From positions 59,528,917 to 59,592,916 of the forward strand of contig CM049319.1 of the NCBI GenBank assembly GCA_026874595.1: a DNA stretch of 64,000 nt. Reading direction: 5' to 3'. This stretch comes from Sipunculus nudus (lineage: Eukaryota > Annelida > Sipuncula > Golfingiida > Sipunculidae). Position numbers and translations under genes: made by a program. Within the stretch, counting starts at the first letter, position 1. Each line of letters starts with the position of its first letter. Of this stretch, positions 13,311 to 26,100 are shown piece by piece. The notes beneath the pieces were generated by a model. The model was not told the origin of the DNA. It saw only the letters and a program-made list of their open reading frames with translations, and did not search any database.

Positions 13311-16300
13311 GTAGGTAATCAAACGCTAAATAACTTGGTCAGTCGTTAAATAAAACGGCACCGGTTAATATTGCCTGTAATGTGCAGAATCAAGTAGTTT
13401 TTTTTTTACATAGGTAGAAATTGTTTCATGTGACCATCGATTTTGCCTAGCTGATAGTTTATCATATCTGTATTGAGTGAGCCCGGCTTCGTGACACTCT
13501 CTTAATGAAATAATTTCCATTAAATTGAGCGCATCCTGCGACAGTCGATACGTCACTCAACTCTGTAAAGAACTGTCGATCCGCTCCGGTGGTGCCCGGT
13601 ACGCGGTTATTTTGTAAATGATCAGTCAAACGATCAGTCATTCGCTTACACACTCACTCTCTAGCTTTGCCGTTCGTTAATTATTTGACTCACTAGCCAA
13701 GGATTCAGCGCCACAGATTTACTATTTTTTGAGTATATGTCCTTTATACTATTAATTTTTCTCATACCTATATATGTTTTTGTATAAACCGATGTCACCC
13801 TGATGTTAATTTTTTTTTCGATGTTTTCCCATCTTTTCCCACATCCCTATGTCATTCTGATGTCAGCCTGATGTGTCTCGATGTCACCCCGAAGTTAAGC
13901 TGATATCACAACGGGACAACAACGGGGATCTGTGAGCCTTGTCAAGCTCGCGAATCGGGTTCACCATAAAAAAATGTTTGACATAGCTGTATGGTGACAG
14001 CTGTTAATGGGAGTGTCGCCTACAGCGGACCTCTTGAGCTCGCACTGTGATAGCAAGCCTGTCAGGGTATCTAACCAATAGCCTTATATTCGTCTTTATG
14101 ACAAACCAATGATTCTAGTGTGGTCGCTCCCAGTAGCATTCGATTTTTTAGCTCCCTTCTTACTTGTCTTTTTTACGCTACAATGTTCTGATATTTCGTA
14201 GACCCCCTTATATATTACTTCATATAAATTTAAATGCCTGCATACATACGCATCCACATTTTGCATTTTTTTACCATTTGCTTATTTTTATGAAGTGAAA
14301 TGGATTAATGTACATTAATCCCCCTTTCCTGTGCCACCTTTTGAGCAAGATACAAAACTGTCGTCCGCAAATACACCTTTGTTTTATTAATCCTAATACG
14401 CATTCAATATGTTCACTTGTAAAACATACTTCCCGCCATGCGCAGAATTCTATGAGGACTAACATGCAAATTGTCATAAGTCATATGAGATTTCGTCATC
14501 ACACTACTAGCGCCACCTGCCGTAGAACGACCGCCAGTGGGTGTTCGGTCCCAAATATTTCCACCAAAAAATGCCATGATTTGTCATATTTCGAAGAAAA
14601 CTGTACCTTTCATAACGACGGTTACTGTCTGAGTAATATATCTGAGAATACTGGCTTACATTCAACACTGTTTGTTTGGACCTGGGCACAGAGACCCGGA
14701 TGTTGGACCCGAAATACAGAGAATGATTATTCGCGATGCACCTGCTCATGAAAAAAAAATATATTTCCTTGAACTCTTTAAACTGTTATTATGTCTGAGT
14801 ATACTGGCTTATATTCAACACTGTCTCTTTGGACCCGGGCACAGAGACCCGGATGTTGGACCGAAAGACAGAGAATGATTATCCGCGATGCACATGCTTA
14901 TAAAAAAATATATTTCCTTGAACTCTTTAAAACTCTTATCATTTAAACATATAACATGTCTGTATTTATTTTAGTTATCCTTTGCCGATACGAATCCGGA
15001 GTTGTCCGACCGATCAAAGTACCCTCGGTTATTCCGGAGTGTGCCGAGTGACAGCGATTATAATCTTGCACGTCTGCAACTTCTCCGCCGCTTTAACTGG
15101 ACACGGGTAGGAACTTTATTTCAAGATGCATCTAAGGGATCGACAAGATACGCTTACGTAAGTATTTTTTACGTTCTTTTTAATATTCACTGTTTTAAAC
15201 ACGCTTCGAACTCGTGCACGCTCAGCATAAATAAAATATGACAGATACAGGCGACCGAAGAAGTATTTAAAATGGCTGCCATTTTTAAAGACGGGATTGG
15301 ATAAATCTTATGTATTTAATTGCCTTCCTCTGTATTACACATTGTAAAAAGACACATGTAAATGAACATCCTTTCTTATATTTGTGTGTTAGCGAATGTG
15401 TCGGTTGGTCTGTATGGGGGCTGAGTGCATGTCGGGTGTCAGCTAGGGTGAACTAATTCAGGGTGTGAACATTAACAAGAAAATGCATTAAATAAATGAA
15501 ATGCCGCTAAATGTGCCCTGACCACTCAGATGGGTAGCCTTATAGGGGCGGATCTATGATTTCGGAGAGGGGAGAAAGACTAAAAGGAAACCGTAGGAAA
15601 AAAAACCTCTGGTCCCGAAAGGAGGGGACCAGGTCACAAAATTTGGTTTGAAACCATTAAAGGTTGATTCGGTTCAAGGGGGGGGGGCAATCTGTACCCC
15701 TTGGACCCCCCCCCCCCCCACACACACACACTCTGGATCCGCCACTGCCTAATACATTAATACTTAAAGGCAAAGCTAGGGCAATTGCGTTCAAATTTCT
15801 ACTGCCACAAGAAAATGCATGGGAAAAACCTTAAACGGTGTAAACGTCTCTGCATGTTTGCCACATTGAAGCTTCCTGCTTTGTCAACGAATAGAGTGGA
15901 GCACGAGTAAATGAAACAATATGACCAGTGCCCTGGTCTACAATCTCACACGTGATCACTGTTCAAGCGAAATTGCGTTCCAGGCGGACTACACATAATT
16001 TACCCGTCAGACTAACAATTTCTTTAGATCCAAAATGGAGAAAACATGTCATATCCGAAGCCGAGCTCACGCTGTATGATTGGCTTGGGCTTTGAACGAC
16101 TGTTAAAAAAAAACGATCGTTGCAAAGTATGAAGGGAGTTGTTGAATGGTAATGTGGATTCTGAAAAGACCTATACTGTGTCAGTTTTATGGTGTGTGTA
16201 GTTATACACTTTCGTCCGTCGATTAACCAATAAGATTTGACTGACGTGACTTGAAATCGGCCCAGCAAAATTGCACAATTATGGCCCACGATTCGCACAC

Positions 16301-19300
16301 GTCTCTGTTGTTAAACAAAAATAAAACGAATTCACGAAGGATATCTATTCACTATCATGAAGTTAGCGGCCGCGATAGGAACACAAAATGACCAGCACAT
16401 TTTGACACCCCCCATAATGAGACTTTTTTCACGGGTATATATTTGACGATGTTACATCAAGTATTTCAACTTTAGAACTGCAGAGTGCATGAATGCTAAT
16501 CATCCAGGCTTTCCCGACTTTCATTTCCGACAAGAATATCGCACCCTTCCGTTCCCCTTTATAACGTTGTTCATGACGTAATAGATAATGTTCACCTCAA
16601 GTAACCAGAGGCGGTGGCAAGGTCCCGCGAAGAATGAGATGTCAATAGTGGCTGAGACAATGTTTATCTGAACATGTGAAGGCCAGTGTATGATAAATAG
16701 CAATATCCTTGTTGTAGCATTGTCTGTTTACGTCCGCTTTAAAAAAAAACTCTCTCTTCATACAGACTTCTCCATTTTTTAATGTCCTCACTGGGGCTCA
16801 CATTTTGAGTGCACACTAAAACCCAGATGTCACAGGTCGGATGTCGACATAATTGTGTTAATAACCTGGTCCTCCATATAATGCAAATAATGCAATAAAA
16901 TTTGTTTTCGGCTTATTAGTATATTGGATATTGAGACTGCTGCTTTTGACGGGATCGCGTTCCCAGCCAATAATCGATTAATCTCTTCGTTGCCAACGGT
17001 AAAATAAAACTCTTATAATTATTATTTGGGCTTGCCCTTCAGGCTTATTTGAATACGTGCCTCGACAGTAGAGGTTCGAAGGTCTCAGCCAATCTTGAAA
17101 ATTTTAAGATTCCAAGGAAAAAAATCAAAATGACACTGTTTGGTTATCTGCTTTATTGTTTGATTGGTGATTGTCAATACTGTTGACTCTATTGTTTGTG
17201 ATTGAGCGAAACGCACTAAGGAGTCAAAACAAAAACGTGTAAACGTTTATTAACTGTAGAAGGACAAACATGTATCAAACTCAAAGAGTTTCCAAGACCT
17301 GCTGTGAATTATTGACGTTTGTGTGCTCAACAGCTTCGGGTATTAGCTCAATAAATTTGAGTGCCGGCTGAATTTACAGACATTTGCGGAGCAAGCGGAT
17401 GTGGACATAGCGGTGGGTCCATATACTATACACACGAGTGACGAGTCCACTTTCTGAAGCCCTTAGAAATACTTAATTATGTAAGAATTATTATTTCAAA
17501 GTCTTTAAACAGCCGGAAACATGTTAAAATTAATATGATATTTACATTAGGTGCACACACTCGGTTTCGGAATTTGTAAGTTTTATTTTTGCATTGTTCT
17601 ATGTTTTTTTACTATTTTTAATTCTTATTTGGCTCCCGATTCATAATGTTTTGTTAACATAGTTATGAGGTATAAATTTAATGCAGTTTGGGGTTAAAAA
17701 TAACCAATTTTGTATTGCTGGTAGCTTGTTTTTGAAGATCTTTAAGGTTGTTGGTGTTAGTCAGTGGGTTGCTAATACTAGCTTTCTTCTGGCCGATAGG
17801 AACCAATCCCAAATACCCCTGACCGTCGCCGACCGGCGTGGCTACAACCCTGCATTACTCAGTGTATAAACTTATTTAAAGACTAAAGTCGAGGAAAATG
17901 GGGGGGGGGGGGGGTCAAACACGGGAGAAGCTAGTTGGAGAAGAATGGAGGAGAAAGGAGGAGGAAATGTGATGAAGTGGAATTTTGAGTCTAGAAGATC
18001 ATTGGAAGACGAGAAAGGGAAAGAGGATGGGAAACGTTCGTTGGTGAGAGGCGGGAGGTGAGGAAAGGCAGGAAGTTAGGCCGGGGAGGTTGCGAGTTAG
18101 GCAAACTGGGGGGGGGGGAGGAGAGAATGGAGGAGTGGTTTGGAGAGGAGAGAAATTTGTCGAAGAAATATTGAAACTGAGAAAGAGGAGATTCAGAAGA
18201 ACGGGAGGGATGGCGATAGAGAAGAGGGAGGAGAAAAGGAGAGACAAAGAGGAATAAAACAGAAAGAGAGAAAGAGGGGAGATAGGTTAAGAGAGCAATG
18301 GAAAGAATCAGAGAAAAGAAAGAGAAAGAGATTAAGAGAACAGGGAAAGAGAGACAGAGAAAAAAAGAGAAAAACAAAGAGAGATAGCTAAAATAAAATG
18401 AGAAAAAAAGATAGAGAGATGAAAGTTTTTGAAGATTTGAAGAGAAATAGTGAAAGAGAGTAAAATCTAAAGATTGAAGCAGAGCTAGAGAGAGAGAGAG
18501 AGAGAGAAAGCAGTAGAGTTGAGGAGAAAAAGAGAGTTTTGAAATCACGTTACCGTTACGCCTCAGTCTCCTCATGTCTTCTGGACCAGCATTTAACACA
18601 GGCGGGCGTCCCTGTTGAGATACAGCAGTTAAAGGCCACTAATTGAAAAGTCAATATTACTGGTAGCCCTATGGAGCTACTCCGCGGCCACGTTTTATGT
18701 GGTTACAGAGCTTTTAAATTCATGACATTTTAAGTACACTTACATTACTCATTGGTCATTCTGTTCTAAAACCATCATACCTATGTCATTACGATTGCTC
18801 TTATAAACTGTAACATTTTCTTGGATGAATTAAATAATGACAAATGAAAAATGTTGCGCGTTGGTAATTATATCGCGGCTGTAAAACTGTTTTTCCCGTA
18901 AAGGATACGTAGGTTGGCTTGTCTTGACTATTTTGGAGACCCTCGATGAATCGTGGCTGCTTCGGGGTCATGTCATCCACATAAATGCAGCAAATAATCG
19001 CCGAAATGACCGAAAAAGTCCTGTGGTTGTGCTTCTAACAGGGATGTTTTCATTCAATTAAAGTCCTGTAAAACAGACCGCCTTTGTTCCTCTGTGACGT
19101 ATTGATACCCGCGGTCTTTATTAGAGTAAAAAGCGGCTAGGGCGTGTTATATACACCGATTAACAGGAACGTACTGAGCTTTTTCATTTGGTGCTCAATT
19201 TCCTGCAGCGGTTCTGTATTGATTGGACAGGGATCAAAAGCATGGTATAAGAAGAACAAAGAGAGATTTGTGAATGTATATACGGGTCTTATTAGTTGAA

Positions 19301-19584
19301 ATATCAGTAAAATCCGGTTGCTTGAACTGCAGTGAATCATTGATAGTGAACGGTTACGTCAACAGCTCATAGTTGGCCACACGGTCACTTAAAACAATCT
19401 TAAATAAAACATAGCAGCTTTCAGACGACGCTTGCTTTGAATTAATATTTACGCTGAGTACATATTCATTCATTCATTGACATTTCCATAAAATAGATCG
19501 AGCCTATATAGATATACTTAAATATTTAGCAATGTTCTCAAGAGATCCTCGAAAAAAATATAACTTTGTGCAAGGGGTTCTGCT

Positions 19585-19661
<77 letters not shown>

Positions 19662-20464
19662 GGTGCAAGGCTGGAGGTTCCACTGTATATTATTATTATG
19701 ATTATTATTATTATAATTATTATTACAAGCAGACGCAATCAAAATCGTCATATATGTGTTTTGCTTGATTTGTCTATATAAAAAAAATGTTAAGATACCG
19801 TACTGTTAACGTCTCTCTGTTTATTTATCTGTTAAAAGCATGTCATACACTGAGATGTACATTTTCTTCAATGTTAAAACCAAACTAACACAATATTGAA
19901 CTACATTCCAGTATCGACATAATTCCCACTGTTTGTCAGTTGAATATAATCAATAATAAAAATCGAACCAACACCGTATCTTATATTTATTAAGTTTCAA
20001 GTCCCGGGGTAATCAATGTGTAAAGTACGGTAGCAAAATTTGCCGCGATCGATTTGTGAATCAGCGTTCGTCCTCTTATTATGGCCTGTTTCCATCACAG
20101 GCATATGTTATTTCTGAGCCTCAATGAATGTGTCTGCCATTTGATTGAGCTAGTTAGATTCACATAAAGGTCGGAGACGGACCTGCCGTACCAAGGCCGA
20201 TGCTGGCTCAACGTTCAGAGTTCTTGGCCCTACATCAATTTATAATTCTTTCGACCAGCACAGCCGGTATTAAGTAGGATTACAATTAGAATACAAAGGA
20301 TTTGTTCTGACTGGGCGAGACGTGGTCGATTTGAATAGAAATTTTATTGACCGACTTTTAGAGACAGCTTGTGCATTCATGAGGATAAAATAATGAGAGA
20401 ATAGTTACCTCCTTTGGATACTGAACCCTTACTTAACTTTCAGTCTTCATACTTTCTACCCTCC

Positions 20465-20525
<61 letters not shown>

Positions 20526-21504
20526 CCTTGCTCTATGTCCCCTTTTTTCCGATTTCCTGTGTCTCACTTTCTTTTTCTCTCTCTCCTCTCTCTGTCTTGT
20601 CCCCCTTACTCCCTTTCTCTCACTATGCGTTTTTGTCTCCCTCTCTCTTTTTCTCTCTCTTTATTTTGTCTAATTTTCTCTGTCTCTCTTTCTCATGGAA
20701 AAGGGAAGAGAAAAACAGCTCATTCCGTCTTTTCTGCTCTTTTAGTCGGGTGCATATTACGCCTCTTACGATTTATGAAAAATAAATGTGGGTTTTGTCG
20801 GCTAATACGACATAATAATTTTTATTCTGTCGTAGTACAGTAGTTTTTTTTCTATCTGAGAATCTTTGACAAAATGAAAGCACATAAACTTCGTCTTCAT
20901 ACAATGAACACGGGAAAGATATCTGTCGGATATATCGGATCCGTCAGTTCACTTCAACCTACAGATTACCAAACGTCACCAACCAAACCATGGAGGATGC
21001 CTCGTATTAGTTATTATAGCTTTGAATGTACAATCCATGTAAAATGAATCAGCTTTGTCAACGTTCATCCCCGTTTGTGTGTGTGTTTGTGTATATGTTC
21101 ACAACATAACTCACGCAATCATGAAATTGCATGGAAACTCATGAAATGTTCCCTAAAATTTTTGAAATGGGCCAATATAGAATCGTTTAGATTTCGGTGA
21201 TGACACGACATATAATCCGGATTCGGGATCGCCCTCCAAGAAATTCTCGAACGTATAATCACTTGTGGACGAATAAACCTAAGAATATAGGCCGAATAAG
21301 TGAACGCAAACACAATTTTTTAGATCTTGGAACAACCCGCATTGCGGAGGCTTATTCACAGATAGTAAATTTAATGATGTTTTACCTTACGCAAAATTTC
21401 GCGAATTTGAAACCCTGGCGAACGAAAGGCCGACTCAATGTATAGCACATACATTGGTTAGACACCGCGCACTTGAAAAAAATCGGTAAAAAGACATTTT
21501 TCAC

Positions 21505-21596
<92 letters not shown>

Positions 21597-22468
21597 TAGA
21601 ACGCCTGCTAACGGCCACGCCTCAATTACGGTCAATACGGTCAGATTTTCCGGTCCCGAATTTTCGACCGTTATATTTCATAATCATGTTGTTGTCAATT
21701 ACGGTCACTCCTCTATAACGGCCAGGTCTCTCGGTCCCGCAGGCCGGGAAACGCCTCAATTACGGTCAGGGGCAGTGACTTCGTGACACGAACTCAAGAA
21801 ATGGAGCGGTCACTTCTGATCTCAATATCATTACATAAGTTTCCGCCCCAAGATATCCCTGTCTGTTAATGAGTGCCTGGATAAAGGTTGCCACTCGACT
21901 GTGACTGAGTTGTTAGAAACGTAACGAGCGTCGTACTACCCCACTCAGCCTCATCATTATGCACAATAGTAAGGCATGTGTTCCCACCTGCGTGTATGTT
22001 TGGGAATCAGTCGTGCGAGCCGGTTCTTAATCAGGACTCCAAAGTGTTTAACAAACAGTCTTCCATAACTGCTTTCTTTAACCAGATGTAAAGAGTGTAT
22101 TCTGTGAATGTTTACATATTTCTGCTAATACTTCAGCGCTGTTAATATGCTTTGAAGGATACAAAGAGCTTCTCAACATTTGTTCAAATATTATGGATAC
22201 ACAATCTGTTTGTTATTTAATAACAAGCACTGTATTTGTATAAATTGTTTGTAATTGTTATAAAAGGGTCGACGTGATTGTAAATATTTTATTTCTTTTT
22301 ATTGATTGAAGTAATTATACTAACACTCTGTATATACGTTTTTTTTTTGTTGATTGTAATAAAGATTTGAACTTGGTTTCGTGTTACATTTTAACCTCCT
22401 ATCCTAGTCAAGTCCTGTATAACGGCCACTGTCATCCAGTCCCGATGGTGACCGTAATACAGGCGTTC

Positions 22469-22540
<72 letters not shown>

Positions 22541-23111
22541 GCCTGGACGAGCACGAGGGTTTTAATCCAGTATCTATTGTGATGTGGCACGCTTTGTTCA
22601 GAGCTTGGTACGGCGAACGTTAATACACGAACGAGCAATGAATACATAACAAGTGAATCTTTTTTTTTTGTTGTAGACCCACAACAAGCTGGTTGATCTG
22701 CTATCACACTATGACATTGATCGTGAAATCGAAAGTTTCGCGTCAGATCCGAAACCAGCCTTGACTAATCTAAAGGTGAGAAAAAGCTCGTTGTGGTTAC
22801 CCGAATAATGTCTTTAAGTTCAATGTATACGAAGATGTATAAAATTCAAATCCAAATAAAATATTTTTGTTCTTATGAAAAAAATTGAAAAGTATTCCTG
22901 TGTTTTACAATGTTTTTCCCCAAATATTGAAATAATTTTTGGCAATGTACGAATATTTAATTACTCGAATGAAACGTAAAACAAAAACACTTATAATTAC
23001 AATGTTCAGGTATATGCTATTAATGGTTAATTTATTGAAAGTAAGTAATGCTGAATGATAGAATAACTAGTTAATGTTACATTTACTGACTTCACATAAT
23101 TAAGATACATT

Positions 23112-23185
<74 letters not shown>

Positions 23186-26100
23186 ACGGAACCTAATATA
23201 AACAGATCATGCATGTGTGAATAACACAAATCCTGTAACGGAGATAAAAAAATCAGATTCTGTAACACTAGGCAGCGTGAAATGTCTAGGGGAATGAATA
23301 AAGAAGTCAGTGGTTTATTGTTAACAAATAACTATATTTTATTCTTAAAACAACCCTAACAATACAACACACCAAATCAATACAATTACACAGTAAAACA
23401 GTGTTACAGCAACAAGTCAATATTATGACACAGGAATATAATGGTACAGTACCTCGATGCCAACACCATCACAACGATAAGTCCTTTGAATGTAAACTCT
23501 CTCGGAGAATGACAGTGGAAAGTTCTTGCAACAACACAGAGAGTAAACTGAAGTCCAAATGTATAAAATCCAGGAGAAAGTTCTTGAAAATCTATAATAG
23601 ACGCATTCGTGGGATAAGGTCCTGACACACGCTTCTGCGTCCGCTGGTATTTGCTCTGCTCTGCTCTCTGGTTCTAAAAGCAGCCCCTTTATATACCTTC
23701 ACACCCAAGCCGGGAATTTCCACTTCTCGAATAGTCTATAAGGACCCTACTCAACAGTAAACACGCGTTTCAGGAATTCTCTAGAAAGACATCGCTATGT
23801 ATCTACACATACCAGGCTCATCACGTGACCCGCGACCAGACGTGAAAACCCAAGGCTCAAATGATAACGATAGTTCAACAGTACGGACCAAACACAAAAT
23901 GCAACAACAACACGAGCCACGCCCGCGTCACACAACAAAAAGAGCACCTGTAACACTCCCCCTCCTGAAAGAAAAAAGAAAGTTTTCACGGAAAACTTTC
24001 TTTTTGCGATCACAATCACTAAATCCCTACAACATCTCAAAATCATCTTATCTACAACATCACATAAACATCCTGTTTACAACATTTCATAAACATCTCG
24101 ATAAGCCATCAGCAAGTACATTATCTTTCCCTTTAATGTGTATGATATCAAGATTGTAATCCTGTAAGAACAAACCCCATCTCAACAATCTTTGATTTTT
24201 ACACTTCAACTTGTTCATGAACGTCAGGGGATTGTGATCACTGAAGACAATGATAGGCCTGACTGATGAAGAAACATAAACTTCAAAATGTTGCAACGTC
24301 AAAATCAAAGCCAAACATTCTTTTTCAATAGTGAAGTAGTTTTTCTGGTTTGCATTAAACCTTCTTGAAACAAATTGGATGATCTATGCCATAATTGCCT
24401 TCTTGTAACAACACAGCACCAGCAGCAGTATCACTAGCATCTACAGCTAACTTAAAAGGTACTGAAAAGTCTGGAGCTGCTAAAACTGGTGAACTTTGCA
24501 GAATTGTTTTCAAATTCTGAAATGCATTTTCACACTGAACACTCCATACAAACTTTTGTTTCTTCTTTAACAAATTAGACAAAGGTTCAGCTACCGCAGA
24601 AAAATTTGGACAAAACTTCCTGTAGTATCCAAGCATACCAATAAAACGCATTATTTGCTTTTTTTCTCTGGCCTAGGAAATGCAGAAATAGCACTTATCT
24701 TAGCATCAACAGGTTTTACCTGACCCTGCCGTAAAATATGACCCAAAAATGTCACTTGTGCATGACAAACTCAGATTTAACTAAGTTGATGGTCAGACGT
24801 GCTTTACTGAGTCTTTCGAAAAGGTTGCGAAGAATTTGCAGATGTTTCTCCCAGGTGTCGATGTACACGATGAGGTCATCAATATATGCGTCGTAGCCCT
24901 GAATGTCTTTGAAAACCATATGGATCAGGCGCTGAAACGTGGCTGGCGAGTTCTTCATGCCAAACGGTATAACTTTATACTGGTAGAGTCTTTGCGGCGT
25001 CACAAAAGGGGACACTTTTTCGCTCATTCTGTCAGCGGAACTTGCCAGAATCCTTTTAGCAAGTCAAACTTGGAAACATACCTAGAGTTACCGACTCTAT
25101 CAATACAATTATCGATCCTCGGAATCTGGAACGTGTCAGTCTTGGTGACAGAGTTCAGTTTTCGATAATTTGTGCACATACGGTAACTTCCATCAGGTTT
25201 TGGCACAATAATACATGGTGAACTTCAGTTACTGTTACTAGGTTCAATAAAATCATTGTCCAACAAATATTGAATCTCATCCTGTAGATACTTTTGCTTT
25301 TCTGGATTCAGTCTATATGGATGTTGCTTGACTTCGCTTGCCTCGCCAACATCGACGTCATGGCACAACATGTAAGTTCGCGTTGGAATGTCACTAAACA
25401 AATGTTCATGATTCCGCAGCAGGTTCTTTAGGTCTTGTTGTTGTTGTACGATAAGGTGTGACAGTTTTGGCATCCAGGTTTATAAGCACGTCTGAGTTTT
25501 TAAATGGTACTGTACCACACTGAATGTTTACATCACACTTACAATCAGTATCTACTTTAACTGGGTCAGTGTCAGTGTTTACACAATTAACAGCAGTAAC
25601 ATTTTATACAACATCTGATATGCTATTTCTGTCATAATATGGTTTCAACATGTTAACATAGCACAGTTGTTTCTTCTTACGTCTACCTGGTATCAGTTTG
25701 TAATTTAAATCACTGACTTTCTTGTCAACAATGCAAGGACCAAAATACCTAGCTTGCAGAGGTCTGCCAGGGATGAAAGGTAAGGCAAGGACCTTTTCAC
25801 CGGGCTCAAACGTCCTACTTACAGTGTGCTTGTCACACTCTGTTTTCATTTTAATTTGTGCAGATTTTAGATTTGACTTTGCAATCTCACAAGCATTGTG
25901 TATTTTAGTGCGAAAGTCTGAGACATACTGCAGTAAACTAAGAGAATCAGGATTTTCACACAAGAGTTTTTCTTTAATCAGTTTCAATGGTCCGCGAACG
26001 GAGTGTCCAAAAACTAGTTCAAAGGGACTGAAAACCAAGGACTCTTGAAAGAATTCTCTGACAGCAAACAACAATAGGTGGATTCCTTCGTCCCAGGATT

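Larger units (their letters stand above)
15158..22676 (+). other. GABBR2: intron 2 of the GABBR2-like gene (7.5 kb)
   Basis: No coding exon seen. It contains a TIR element (15543), a polypurine block (17890), two (TA)n arrays (19587, 21506), a polypyrimidine block (20460), family A copy 2 (21058) and a pogo-like element (21594) followed by a third (TA)n array. Confidence 0.8.

Noticed and set aside
17991-18599. 202-codon minus-strand open frame, Ser/Leu/Phe-rich
   Set aside because: It lies over the polypurine block; absence of stops follows from the base composition, and no domain or splice site supports it.
19518-19781. Ile/Tyr repeat frames on both strands
   Set aside because: Translations of a (TA)n array; the same holds at 12600, 21382, 22367, 38427 and 53381.
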